Positions 29,054 to 37,678 of a DNA stretch of 64,000 nt are shown here, in pieces; the first letter of the stretch is position 1; each line of letters opens with the position of its first letter. The DNA is from Streptomyces lacrimifluminis (GTDB taxonomy: Bacteria > Actinomycetota > Actinomycetes > Streptomycetales > Streptomycetaceae), in NCBI RefSeq assembly GCF_014646095.1, contig NZ_BMMU01000001.1:186001-250000 (forward strand), given 5' to 3'. The notes below the pieces were generated by a model. It was not told where the DNA came from. It did not search any database and saw only the letters and a program-made list of their open reading frames with translations. Position numbers and translations under genes: made by a program.

Positions 29054-30127
29054 ATGCCCAGTGCCGAGCGTCTGCCCGCGTGGGCCGCCGTGGCCGGACC
29101 GGTTGTGCCCGCCGGTGCGGGTGACGTCGTGCTGCCCTCCGTCAACCTGCCCGCTCTCGTCGCTCCCACCCCCGGGGGCTCTCGAGGGCGGCACCGGGGG
29201 GCGCGCAAGGGGTGGGGGACCCTGGGGGCCGTGGGGCTCGTGCTGTCCGGGGGGATATCCGTGCAGTTCGGTGGGGCGCTTGCCGTGACGTTGCTGCCCA
29301 GGGCCGGGGCCTTCGGGATCGTGACGCTCAGGCTGGTGGCAGCGGCCGTGATCATGCTGCTGGTGTGCCGTCCCAGGGTGCGCGGGTACTCGCGGGGGGA
29401 CTGGGGAGTGGTCGTTCTGTTCGGCGTGACCATGGCCGCCATGAACGGGCTGTTCTATCAGGCCATCGGACGGATCCCGCTCGGTCCCGCTGTCACGCTG
29501 GAGGTGCTCGGGCCGCTCGTGCTGTCCGTCATCGTCTCCCGGCGGGCTCTCAATCTCGCCTGGGCCGGTCTCGCCCTCGCGGGGGTTTTCCTGCTCGGTG
29601 GTGGCGGCTTCGGCACCCTTGATCCCGTAGGGGTCGCCTTCGCCCTCGGTGCCGGTGCCATGTGGGCGCTGTACATCGTCCTCAGTTCCCGTACGGGACA
29701 ACGGTTTCCGCAGGCCGACGGGCTGGCGCTCGCCATGGTGGTCGCCGCGGTGGTGTTTCTGCCGTTGGGGGTCGTCGAGTCCGGCGAGAAGCTGCTCGAC
29801 CCGACCACCGTGGCCCTTGGTTCGGCGGTGGGCGTCCTGTCCTCCGTGCTGCCGTACACCCTGGAGCTTCTCGCGCTGCGGCGCCTGCCCTCCTCCACCT
29901 TCGCGATCCTGATGAGCCTGGAGCCCGCTGTCGCCGCGACCGCCGGGTTCCTGATCCTCGACCAGGTGCTCTCCGCCCCCGAGGCCCTCGCGATCTCCCT
30001 CGTCATCGTGGCGAGCATGGGGGCGGTACGGACGCAGGTGGGCGGGAAGAAGGATCCGGTCGTTGCTGTCGAGGGTGCGGGTGGGTCGGCTCAAGTGGCC
30101 AGGAAACCAATGGAGTTGGAGGCGTAG
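29054..30127 (+). CDS. EamA/RhtA-type exporter
   Basis: 357 aa. After about 50 soluble residues come ten hydrophobic helices in two EamA halves (GLVLSGGISVQFGGALAVTLL...; GVAFALGAGAMWALYIVLSS...). The LPYTLELLALRRLPSSTFAILMSLEPAVAA signature is close to RhtA threonine/homoserine exporters. Drug/metabolite transporter superfamily; substrate uncertain. Divergent from the Cys-rich pair. Ends just before a strong hairpin at 30148. Confidence 0.9.
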   Translation: MPSAERLPAWAAVAGPVVPAGAGDVVLPSVNLPALVAPTPGGSRGRHRGARKGWGTLGAVGLVLSGGISVQFGGALAVTLLPRAGAFGIVTLRLVAAAVIMLLVCRPRVRGYSRGDWGVVVLFGVTMAAMNGLFYQAIGRIPLGPAVTLEVLGPLVLSVIVSRRALNLAWAGLALAGVFLLGGGGFGTLDPVGVAFALGAGAMWALYIVLSSRTGQRFPQADGLALAMVVAAVVFLPLGVVESGEKLLDPTTVALGSAVGVLSSVLPYTLELLALRRLPSSTFAILMSLEPAVAATAGFLILDQVLSAPEALAISLVIVASMGAVRTQVGGKKDPVVAVEGAGGSAQVARKPMELEA

Positions 30128-30147
30128 AGGCCGTGTCGTGGCGCGTC

Positions 30148-30183
30148 GGCTCGGGCTGGCTCGTATCCGAGCCAGCCCGAGCC
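30148..30183. terminator. Terminator after the EamA exporter gene
   Basis: A perfect 16-bp stem, GGCTCGGGCTGGCTCG with CGAGCCAGCCCGAGCC, and a 4-base TATC loop, 20 bp past the stop. Confidence 0.85.
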
Positions 30184-30394
30184 GGATGAGGCACAAGAGG
30201 CGCCTTGGTCTTCAGGCGGCTACGGGTGACCGGCAGCACCTCGGTCTGGCGACGGGACCGGTGCTGTGCCTCCGCGGGGAGCGGATGTCCTGTGCGCCTA
30301 CCCACCCTGGCACGCTGCTTCGCAGCGGGCTTGGTCCAGGGGTGGCACCCGCTGCCCGGCGCTGGCCGCCAAGGTGGGAGGCGCGGCGGGACGA

Positions 30395-30658
30395 TCAGTG
30401 CTGACGGTCGCCGAAGTCCGGGCCGGACAGGAAGCCGTCGTGTCCCTCGCGCTCATCGCCCTTGTCGTCGGAGCGCTGACATCCCTGGGCGTAGTAGCCC
30501 TGGCCGTGACCCGCACCAGCCACGATCCAGCACGCGCTCGACGAGTGGCCGTCGTCGTAGCCCTGTCCGTTCCCGCCGTGCGCCAGCGCCGAGGCCGAAC
30601 CGCCCAGAACAAGACCGGCCGACAGAACCGCGGCCGCCACAATGGTACGCATGCGCAT
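30395..30658 (-). CDS. Small secreted protein
   Basis: 87 aa. MRMRTIVAAAVLSAGLVLGGSASALA is a clear signal peptide with cleavage after ALA; GGGAG lies eight bases before ATG 30658. The mature part (HGGNGQGYDDGHSSSACWIV, GHGQGYYAQGC, then a charged tail) has two cysteines that could form one disulfide and repeated G-Q-G-Y. No family recognised. The region just upstream is an insertion-sequence scrap, so its promoter may have changed. Confidence 0.6.
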   Translation of the reverse strand: MRMRTIVAAAVLSAGLVLGGSASALAHGGNGQGYDDGHSSSACWIVAGAGHGQGYYAQGCQRSDDKGDEREGHDGFLSGPDFGDRQH

Positions 30659-30808
30659 GAAAAGACTCCCTGATCGATGAGTTGAAGGGTCGTCCTCAGC
30701 AATGGCCCTCAGGTATGGGTCGCAAACCCGCCCATACCCGTTCAGCTCACCGAAATCGCCACCATGCTGCGGGTCGCCGGCATGTCGGAGGCGGCCGCGA
30801 AGGTCGAG

Positions 30809-30976
30809 CCCGTACCGCTCGGGCAGATCCGGCAAGGGCACCCCCGTCCGGGCCCGGAACAGTGCCCCGTTCATTACCCTGCGGTGCTCCGCCCACGGTC
30901 CGCCTGGCCTGCCCTTGCCGGGCAGCAGGGGCTCGATCCTCTGCCCCCGCGCGACCGTGAGCTCGTGTCGCCGCAC
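30809..30976 (-). pseudogene. IS5-family transposase N-terminal fragment
   Basis: The minus strand reads RRHELTVARGQRIEPLLPGK, then [35 protein letters not shown]. That is the start of a DUF4096/IS5-type transposase (usual form LTDAQWERIEPLLP...[27 protein letters not shown]). Nothing of the DDE core follows. Dead remnant; no terminal repeats found. Confidence 0.8.
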
Positions 30977-31090
30977 CCTGCGAGCGTCCTGCCCGACAAC
31001 CCACGAGATCCACCCAGCCCGCCACTGACGGAACATCAGGACCCTACGCTCAAAATCAGGCCCCTGACCAGCAGGAATAACGAAACGCTG

Positions 31091-31549
31091 CTAGCCCTCG
31101 ACGTCCAGTGCCGTTCCGTACAGCCGATCCGCCTTCAGGCGGATCACCAGGCGGCGTTCGGCCACCAACTCCTCCAGAAACGCCTGTTCGTCCTCCGGCC
31201 GGGCCGCCGCCGGGATCATCGCGAGCAACTCCCGCCCGACCGCGTCGCCCGGGACCGTCGTGACCTCGGACGCCTCCGCCTCGCCCTCCGCGACAGCGAA
31301 CGACCACACGTCGTCGCCCGACACATGCAGCGCCGCCCGCGGGTCGTGTCGCAGATGCCTGACCTTGACGCGGTCGGCCGTGGTGGAGAACCGGGCGATG
31401 CGGGACTCCGCATCCCAGCTGTAGACCATGGTCGTCAAGTGGGCATGGCCGCTGCGCCTGTTGGTGGCAAGGGTGCCGAACCGCTGCTTGCCCAGCAGGT
31501 CGGAGAGGGCCTCGTCGGACAGGGGGCGAGGTGCGGGGCGTTGGGTCAT
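31091..31549 (-). CDS. PPOX-class FMN/F420-dependent oxidoreductase
   Basis: 152 aa from ATG 31549. RPLSDEALSDLLGKQRFGTLATNRRSGHAHLTTMVYSWDAES is the split-barrel start of pyridoxamine-phosphate-oxidase-like proteins. The ending DEQAFLEELVAERRLVIRLKADRLYGTALD fits the TIGR03618-type F420/flavin reductases. Substrate unknown. No strong ribosome site; an ATG at 31582 in the same frame is the alternative. Divergent from the unknown gene at 31719. Confidence 0.82.
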   Translation of the reverse strand: MTQRPAPRPLSDEALSDLLGKQRFGTLATNRRSGHAHLTTMVYSWDAESRIARFSTTADRVKVRHLRHDPRAALHVSGDDVWSFAVAEGEAEASEVTTVPGDAVGRELLAMIPAAARPEDEQAFLEELVAERRLVIRLKADRLYGTALDVEG

Positions 31550-31718
31550 GAACCGGGTAACTGCCCACCCGGAGAACGGCATTCCCCGGCAGCCGGAACG
31601 CGGAAGCCGTAAACGGCCTGTCTCCGTAAAGGTGACAAACCGCCGGTGCCCGTTCCCTCGGCCGTTTACTGTACGTACGTGCCGCGCTGCGCAGCGCAGC
31701 CGTCCGAGGAGGAACTCT

Positions 31719-32258
31719 GTGTCATCGCCCTGCGATCCCCAGCACGCTCCCGTCGGTGATGTGGGCGCGGCGCTCCTGGTCATCGACTCCCAACTCAGGA
31801 GCGTCCACAGCGGCAAGACCGGGAGGGACCCCGAACAGCAGAAGCTGATCGACCAGTTCACCGCGTCGTTGGGCCCCAAGGGGGCCCATGACCTGCTCGA
31901 CGGCGCGTGCACCCTCATCTACATGTTCATGACGTGGCTGCGGAAGGCCCACGAGGAACACGGCAAGGACGTCATCGAGTACGTGGTCCCCAGTCTCGTG
32001 GCCTCGATGCGCATGATGCCCAAGAGCGTCCGCCCCGAGGCGATCCCCACCATGGCCGGACTGGTCATCGCCGCCGGTACCGGCCTGAGCCCCAACCTGT
32101 GGCGCAAGCAGTACGGCGACTGGACCGAGAAGGAGATGACTCCCCTGGAGGCCACCGCCTTCCTGCTCGCGGAGCACATCAACCGCATCACCGAAGACCC
32201 CGACTTCGCCACCCGCATGATCAGCGAGGCTCTGTCCAGGTCGGTCGACGAAGACTGA
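31719..32258 (+). CDS. Unknown protein (179 aa)
   Basis: GTG start at 31719 with an excellent GAGGAGG six bases before. It reads largely as alpha-helical: VGAALLVIDSQLRSVHSGKT, ALSRSVDED at the end, and a central DLLDGACTLIYMFMTWLRKAHEEHGKDVIEYVVPSLVASMRMMPK. No transmembrane segment of full length, no catalytic motif and no recognised family. Normal codon use. Probably co-transcribed with the 60-aa gene 14 bp downstream. Confidence 0.65.
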   Translation: MSSPCDPQHAPVGDVGAALLVIDSQLRSVHSGKTGRDPEQQKLIDQFTASLGPKGAHDLLDGACTLIYMFMTWLRKAHEEHGKDVIEYVVPSLVASMRMMPKSVRPEAIPTMAGLVIAAGTGLSPNLWRKQYGDWTEKEMTPLEATAFLLAEHINRITEDPDFATRMISEALSRSVDED

Positions 32259-32272
32259 GCGCCCGTGGTGGA

Positions 32273-32455
32273 GTGCTGACGCCGGAGCGGTTCCAGGCAC
32301 GGCTCGACGAGGCGTACGGGGCGATGGGCGGCCATACGGACCCCAAGGGGAACCTGATCGACGAGTGCCACATGCGATGGACGGGTGTGTACGTCATCCT
32401 GTACACCGGCGACGAGCCGACCCACCTGGGCATCTTCGGTTACTCGGGCGACTGA
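32273..32455 (+). CDS. Unknown small protein (60 aa)
   Basis: GTG start; reads VLTPERFQARLDEAYGAMGG, then a central part, then RWTGVYVILYTGDEPTHLGIFGYSGD. The alternating hydrophobic pattern of the second half suggests a small beta-rich fold. No family recognised. Placed 14 bp after the 179-aa gene, it probably shares its transcript. Confidence 0.5.
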   Translation: MLTPERFQARLDEAYGAMGGHTDPKGNLIDECHMRWTGVYVILYTGDEPTHLGIFGYSGD

Positions 32456-32470
32456 CCCGGCAAGCTGGCG

Positions 32471-32505
32471 GCGACCGGCGACCGGCGACCGGCGACCGGC
32501 GACCG
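32471..32505. repeat. Heptanucleotide tandem repeat (GCGACCG)5
   Basis: Five perfect GCGACCG units plus a partial sixth, between the 60-aa gene and the convergent methyltransferase gene. Confidence 0.95.
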
Positions 32506-32536
32506 GCGAGTGCTGAGCCGTGTCCGGTGCGGTGCC

Positions 32537-33340
32537 TCAGCCGGTCGTCGGCTTCTCCCACACCGACACGTGCTTCGTGCTCTCGCTCGTGAACGGCTCC
32601 CGCGTCCACCCGTCCCACCGCTCACGCAGCCGCATTCCGGCCAGCTGGGCCATCAGGTCGAGCTCGGACGGCCACACGTACCGGAACGGAATCGAGCGGT
32701 ACGATCCGCGGCCGTCCACCACCTCGACGTAGTTCGAGCTGGTCGCCTGGGTTGCGACGTCGTACATGTCGAAGGCCCAGCGCGTCGGGCTCGTGTGGAA
32801 AGGTACGACGTTCTGGCCGGGCGCCAGGCCGCGCAGCCGAGGCACGCTGACCTCGACGACGAAGGTCCCGCCGGGCGCCAGATGCTCCGCGACATTGCGG
32901 AAGCACGCCACCTGCGCCTCCTGCGAGGTCAGGTTCATGATCGTGTTGTAGACGAGGTAGGCGACGGAGAAGTCCCCGCCCGTCGTACTCGCCCTCGTCG
33001 CCGAGAAGTCCCCGATCGTCACCCCGACCGCGTCCCCGCCCGGCTTGGCCCGCAGCCGGGCCACCATCGCCCGGGACATGTCGATCCCGTGCACCTCGAC
33101 CCCGCGCCGCGCCAACGGCAACGCGATACGTCCCGTCCCGATCCCGAGTTCGAGGGCCCGACCGTCACCGGCCAGCCCAGCCAGGAAATCGGCCGCCGGT
33201 TCGATGGCGGCGGGCGTGAACATGGGGGAGGAGGGGTCGTCGTACTCCGCGGCCACCGCTTCCCCGAAGTAGCCGTCACCGTCATGGTCATCGTCGTCTG
33301 CGGCTCGGCCTTGGGCGGTTCCGGCGTCTGAGTCAGTCAC
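32537..33340 (-). CDS. SAM-dependent methyltransferase
   Basis: 267 aa from GTG 33340 (VTDSDAGTAQGRAADDDDHD). Motif I ALELGIGTGRIALPLARRGVEVHGIDMS, then VAYLVYNTIMNLTSQEAQVACFRNVAEHLAPGGTFVVEV. This matches the Methyltransf_11/25 group seen often in Streptomyces. C-terminal SELDLMAQLAGMRLRERWDGW. An ATG near 33376 is a possible longer start. Acceptor unknown. Divergent from the acyl-CoA operon. Confidence 0.88.
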   Translation of the reverse strand: MTDSDAGTAQGRAADDDDHDGDGYFGEAVAAEYDDPSSPMFTPAAIEPAADFLAGLAGDGRALELGIGTGRIALPLARRGVEVHGIDMSRAMVARLRAKPGGDAVGVTIGDFSATRASTTGGDFSVAYLVYNTIMNLTSQEAQVACFRNVAEHLAPGGTFVVEVSVPRLRGLAPGQNVVPFHTSPTRWAFDMYDVATQATSSNYVEVVDGRGSYRSIPFRYVWPSELDLMAQLAGMRLRERWDGWTREPFTSESTKHVSVWEKPTTG

Positions 33341-33442
33341 CGGGGGACCGTACTGCGGGGTGCCATCGCGGTGCATCCGAATTTGGCAGCGGGACGACCG
33401 ACTGAAACGAAGGCCCACCCACTCCCACAACCCTCGTTCAAT

Positions 33443-33456
33443 GCAAGCATGCTTGC
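33443..33456. promoter_or_regulatory. Perfect palindrome, candidate TetR operator of the acyl-CoA operon
   Basis: GCAAGCATGCTTGC, 90 bp before the first gene of the operon at 33546. It is the only strong dyad in this divergent gap. The operon ends with its own TetR gene (43206), the most likely binder. Confidence 0.6.
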
Positions 33457-33545
33457 TTGTTTCTGGTCGCGCTGCCATCCTTCGAGGACGGACCGCACCA
33501 CGCCGCATCGCCCGGCACGTCGTCGTGCCCGAAAGGAAGCGCCTC

Positions 33546-34340
33546 GTGTCCGACCCGTCGGCCGTCATCGACGACCTGCGTCAGGAGGGCGCCCAACTCG
33601 ACGAGCTGGTCGCCGAGTTGGGCGCCGAGCAGTGGGCCCTCGACACCCCCGCCCCCGCCTGGACCGTCGCCCACCAGATCGCCCACCTCGTCTGGACGGA
33701 CCGTTCCGCGCTGCTCGCCGTCACGGATGCCGGCGCCTTCGTGGGCGAGGTCGAGAAGGCGCTCGCGTCGCCCGAGGGCTTCGTCGACGAGGGGGCCGCG
33801 CAGGGCGCCGCACAGCCCCCCGCGCGACTGCTCGCCGAGTGGCGTGCGGGCCGCGGCGCGCTGGAGGCGGCCCTGCGCGCGGCCCCCGCCGGTGCCCGCT
33901 TCCCCTGGTACGGCCCACCCATGTCCGCCGCCTCCATGGCCACCGGCCGCCTGATGGAGACCTGGGCCCACGGCCAGGACATCGCCGACGCGCTCGGCGT
34001 CGAGCGCGCCCCCACCGACCGGCTCCGGCATGTCGTACGCATCGGCGTACGCACCCGGGACTTCGCGTTCGCCGTACGAGGTCTCACCCCGCCCGCCGGT
34101 GAATTCCGCGTCGAACTGGCCAGCCCGACAGGTGAGTTGTGGACGTACGGCCCGTCCGACGCACCCCAGCGCGTCACCGGCCCCGCCCTCGACTTCTGCC
34201 TCCTCGTCACCCAGCGCGCCCACCGCACCGACCTCGCCCTGCGCGCCGAAGGCCCCGACGCCGACCGGTGGCTCGACATCGCCCAGGCCTTCGCGGGACC
34301 GCCGGGCAGCGGGCGCGCACCGGAGGGGAACGCACGGTGA
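33546..34340 (+). CDS. TIGR03084 family (DinB-like, mycothiol-type) protein
   Basis: 264 aa, GTG start with AAGGAAG upstream. PSAVIDDLRQEGAQLDELVAELGAEQW...PAWTVAHQIAHLVWTDRSAL and the later RLMETWAHGQDIADAL supply the three His/Asp ligands of the DinB/mycothiol-dependent maleylpyruvate isomerase fold. The family TIGR03084 is typically linked to CoA-carboxylase and AtuA clusters. Exact reaction unknown. First gene of the operon; its stop overlaps the next start (GTGA). Confidence 0.9.
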   Translation: MSDPSAVIDDLRQEGAQLDELVAELGAEQWALDTPAPAWTVAHQIAHLVWTDRSALLAVTDAGAFVGEVEKALASPEGFVDEGAAQGAAQPPARLLAEWRAGRGALEAALRAAPAGARFPWYGPPMSAASMATGRLMETWAHGQDIADALGVERAPTDRLRHVVRIGVRTRDFAFAVRGLTPPAGEFRVELASPTGELWTYGPSDAPQRVTGPALDFCLLVTQRAHRTDLALRAEGPDADRWLDIAQAFAGPPGSGRAPEGNAR

Positions 34341-36049
34341 CGGCCCCGGGAATCCCCCTCCGCATAGGCAACGCCTCCGGCTTCTACGGCGACCGTTTCG
34401 ACGCCATGCGCGAGATGCTCACCGGCGGCCGACTCGACGTCCTCACCGGGGACTACCTGGCCGAGCTGACCATGCTCATCCTCGGCCGCGACCGCCTCAA
34501 GGATCCGTCGGCCGGGTATGCCCGCACCTTCCTGCGGCAGTTGGAGGAGTGCCTCGGGCTCGCCCATGAGCGCGGGGTACGGATCGTCGCCAACGCCGGT
34601 GGCCTCAACCCGGCGGGCCTCGCGGAGAACGTCAGGAAACTCGCCGACCGACTCGGCATCCCCGTCCGCGTCGCCCACGTCGAGGGCGACGACCTCACCG
34701 CCGGCCACCCCAACAGCCTTGCCGCGCACGCCTACCTGGGTGCCTTCGGCATAGCCGCCTGTCTGCGCGAGGGCGCGGACATCGTCGTCACCGGCCGGGT
34801 CACCGACGCCGCCCTCGTCGTCGGACCGGCCGCCGCCCACTTCGGCTGGGGACCTGAGGACCACGACCGACTCGCGGGCGCGGTGGTCGCCGGGCACGTG
34901 CTGGAGTGCGGAGCGCAGGCCACGGGCGGCAACTACGCCTTCTTCGCCGAGCACGCACGCCGCGACCGAGGCACCCTCCGCCACCCCGGCTTCCCCCTCG
35001 CCGAGATCCACCCCGACGGCACGAGCGTCATCACCAAGCACCCCGGCACCGGTGGCGTCGTCGACATCGGCACGGTCACCGCCCAACTCCTGTACGAGAC
35101 ACAGGGCGCCCGGTACGCCGGCCCCGACGTCACCGCCCGCCTCGACACCGTCCGCCTCACCCAGGAGGGCCCCGACCGGGTACGTATCCACGGGGTGAGA
35201 GGGGAATCGCCCCCGCCCACCCTCAAGGTCGGCCTCAACCGGCTCGGCGGTTTCCGCAACGAGGTCACCTTCGTCCTCACCGGGCTCGACATCGAACACA
35301 AGGCCGCGCTCGTCCGGGACCAGCTGGAGAGCGTGCTCTACACGGCCACGTCCCGCCCCGCCGAGGTCAGTTGGACCCTCGCCCGCACCGACCACCCCGA
35401 CGCCCCCACCGAGGAGACCGCCAGTGCCCTCCTCCGGCTCGTCGTCCGCGACCCCGACCGGAACACCGTGGGCCGCACCCTCAGCGGCGCCGCCGTCGAA
35501 CTCGCCCTCGCCAGCTACCCCGGGTTCCACGTCCTGGCGCCTCCCGGAAAGGGCGCCCCCTACGGGATCTTCGAGGCGGAGTACGTCCCTCAGGACGCCG
35601 TGGACCACGTGGCCGTCCTGGACGACGGACGCCGGATCCCCGTACCGCCGCCGCACGACACCCTCGTACTCGAAGAGCAGCCGAAACCACCCCTGCCCGA
35701 CCCGCTGCCGTCCGGCCCGGCCCGCCGCGCCCCCCTCGGGCTCGTCGCCGGTGCCCGCAGCGGTGACAAGGGCGGCAACGCCAACGTCGGTGTCTGGGCG
35801 CGTACGGACGAGGCCTGGCGCTGGCTCGCGCACACCCTCACCGTCACCCGATTCTGCGAACTGCTCCCGGAGACCGCCGACCTGACCGTCGTACGCCACA
35901 CCCTCCCGCACCTGCGCGCCCTCAACTTCACCGTCGAGGGGATCCTCGGCGAGGGCGTCGCCGCGCAGCACCGCTTCGACCCGCAGGCCAAGGCGCTCGG
36001 CGAATGGCTGCGCTCCCGGCACCTCGACATACCGGAGGCCCTGCTGTGA
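34337..36049 (+). CDS. AtuA-like (DUF1446) acyclic terpene utilisation protein
   Basis: 570 aa, GTG start with GGAGGGG upstream, coupled to the gene before and after. N-terminal DUF1446 domain (RIGNASGFYGDRFDAMREMLTGG...DVLTGDYLAELTM; VTGRVTDAALVVGP). C-terminal about 100-residue AtuA ferredoxin-fold domain (LVAGARSGDKGGNANVGVWARTD). In Pseudomonas AtuA is needed for citronellol/geraniol breakdown and is always beside a geranyl-CoA-carboxylase-like pair, as here. Its biochemical role is not settled. Confidence 0.92.
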   Translation: MTAPGIPLRIGNASGFYGDRFDAMREMLTGGRLDVLTGDYLAELTMLILGRDRLKDPSAGYARTFLRQLEECLGLAHERGVRIVANAGGLNPAGLAENVRKLADRLGIPVRVAHVEGDDLTAGHPNSLAAHAYLGAFGIAACLREGADIVVTGRVTDAALVVGPAAAHFGWGPEDHDRLAGAVVAGHVLECGAQATGGNYAFFAEHARRDRGTLRHPGFPLAEIHPDGTSVITKHPGTGGVVDIGTVTAQLLYETQGARYAGPDVTARLDTVRLTQEGPDRVRIHGVRGESPPPTLKVGLNRLGGFRNEVTFVLTGLDIEHKAALVRDQLESVLYTATSRPAEVSWTLARTDHPDAPTEETASALLRLVVRDPDRNTVGRTLSGAAVELALASYPGFHVLAPPGKGAPYGIFEAEYVPQDAVDHVAVLDDGRRIPVPPPHDTLVLEEQPKPPLPDPLPSGPARRAPLGLVAGARSGDKGGNANVGVWARTDEAWRWLAHTLTVTRFCELLPETADLTVVRHTLPHLRALNFTVEGILGEGVAAQHRFDPQAKALGEWLRSRHLDIPEALL

Positions 36050-37650
36050 CGGTCCTGACCTCCAGCCTCGACATCAGCGGCGCCGATTTCGCCGGCCACC
36101 GCGCGTCCATGCTCGGCAGACTCGCCGACCTCGACGCCGAACACGCCAAGGCACTCGCGGGCGGCGGGGAGAAGTACACCGCCCGGCACCACGCCCGCGG
36201 CAAGCTCCTCGCCCGCGAGCGCATCGAGCTGCTCCTCGACCCCGACACGCCCTTCCTGGAGCTGTCACCGCTCGCGGCCTGGGGGAGCGAGTACACCGTC
36301 GGGGCCTCTCTCGTCACCGGGATCGGGGTGGTCGAGGGTGTCGAGTGTCTGATCACGGCCAACGATCCGACCGTGCGCGGCGGCGCCAGCAACCCCTGGA
36401 GTCTGAAGAAGGCCCTGCGCGCCGACGACATCGCGCTCGCCAACCGGCTGCCCTTCATCAGCCTCGTCGAGTCCGGCGGCGCGGATCTCCCGTCCCAGAA
36501 GGAGATCTTCATCCCCGGGGGAGCCGTCTTCCGCGACCTCACCCGGCTCTCCGCCGCCGGGATTCCCACGGTGGCCGTGGTGTTCGGGAACTCGACGGCC
36601 GGCGGGGCGTACATCCCCGGCATGTCCGATCACGTGATCATGGTCAAGGAGCGTGCCAAGGTGTTCCTCGGCGGGCCGCCCCTCGTGAAGATGGCCACCG
36701 GGGAGGAGAGCGACGACGAGTCGCTGGGCGGCGCCGAGATGCACGCGCGCGTGTCGGGCCTCGCGGACCACTTCGCCCTCGACGAGCACGACGCCCTGCG
36801 CCAGGCCCGCCGGGTCGTCGCCCGTCTCAACCACCGCAAGGCGTACGCCGATCCGAGCCCCGCCGACGTCCAGCCGCCGAAGTACGACGCGGAGGAGCTG
36901 CTGGGGATCGTCCCGGGCGACCTGAAGGTGCCCTTCGACCCCCGCGAGGTCGTCGCGCGCATCGTCGACGCCTCCGACTTCGACGAGTTCAAGCCCCTCT
37001 ACGGGACCAGTCTCGTGACCGGCTGGGCCACGCTGCACGGCTATCCGGTCGGCATCCTCGCCAACGCCCAGGGAGTCCTCTTCAGCGCGGAGTCGCAGAA
37101 GGCCGCCCAGTTCATCCAACTCGCCAACCAGCGCGACATCCCCCTCCTCTTCCTCCACAACACCACCGGCTACATGGTCGGCAAGGAGTACGAGCAGGGC
37201 GGCATCATCAAGCACGGCGCGATGATGATCAACGCGGTCGCCAACTCCCGCGTCCCGCACCTCTCCGTCCTCATGGGGGCGTCGTACGGTGCCGGGCACT
37301 ACGGCATGTGCGGGCGCGCCTACGATCCCCGCTTCCTCTTCGCCTGGCCCAGCGCCAAGTCCGCCGTCATGGGCCCCCAGCAGCTCGCCGGCGTGCTGTC
37401 GATCGTCGCCCGTCAGTCGGCCGCCACCAGGGGGCTGCCGTACGACGAGGAGGGCGACGCCGCGCTACGGGCCATGGTGGAGCGGCAGATCGAGGCCGAG
37501 TCCCTGCCGATGTTCCTCTCCGGGCGGCTGTACGACGACGGCGTCATCGACCCGCGCGACACCCGAACCGTCCTCGGCCTGTGCCTCTCCGCGATCCACA
37601 CCGCCCCCTACGAGGGCGCCCGCGGCGGCTTCGGCGTCTTCCGAATGTGA
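36046..37650 (+). CDS. Acyl-CoA carboxylase carboxyltransferase (beta) subunit
   Basis: 534 aa, GTG start overlapping the AtuA stop; CGGAGG upstream. YTARHHARGKLLARERIELLLDPDTPFLEL and the two oxyanion regions (GNSTAGGAYIPGMSDHVIMVK; GASYGAGHYGMCGRAYDPRFLFAWP) are those of methylcrotonyl/geranyl-CoA carboxylase beta subunits. Transfers CO2 from carboxybiotin to an unsaturated acyl-CoA. Works with the next gene. Confidence 0.94.
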   Translation: MTVLTSSLDISGADFAGHRASMLGRLADLDAEHAKALAGGGEKYTARHHARGKLLARERIELLLDPDTPFLELSPLAAWGSEYTVGASLVTGIGVVEGVECLITANDPTVRGGASNPWSLKKALRADDIALANRLPFISLVESGGADLPSQKEIFIPGGAVFRDLTRLSAAGIPTVAVVFGNSTAGGAYIPGMSDHVIMVKERAKVFLGGPPLVKMATGEESDDESLGGAEMHARVSGLADHFALDEHDALRQARRVVARLNHRKAYADPSPADVQPPKYDAEELLGIVPGDLKVPFDPREVVARIVDASDFDEFKPLYGTSLVTGWATLHGYPVGILANAQGVLFSAESQKAAQFIQLANQRDIPLLFLHNTTGYMVGKEYEQGGIIKHGAMMINAVANSRVPHLSVLMGASYGAGHYGMCGRAYDPRFLFAWPSAKSAVMGPQQLAGVLSIVARQSAATRGLPYDEEGDAALRAMVERQIEAESLPMFLSGRLYDDGVIDPRDTRTVLGLCLSAIHTAPYEGARGGFGVFRM

Positions 37651-37678
37651 GGAATCAACAGTGCCTGGGGAATCAACT

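Noticed and set aside
30809..31036. An intact insertion sequence around the IS5-type fragment
   Set aside because: Only the N-terminal portion of a transposase is present; no DDE core, inverted terminal repeats or target duplication found.
33581..36022. An 813-codon minus-strand frame opposite the TIGR03084 and AtuA genes
   Set aside because: Shadow frame: composition rich in Glu/Gly/Val repeats mirrors codon bias of the coding strand; no ribosome site.
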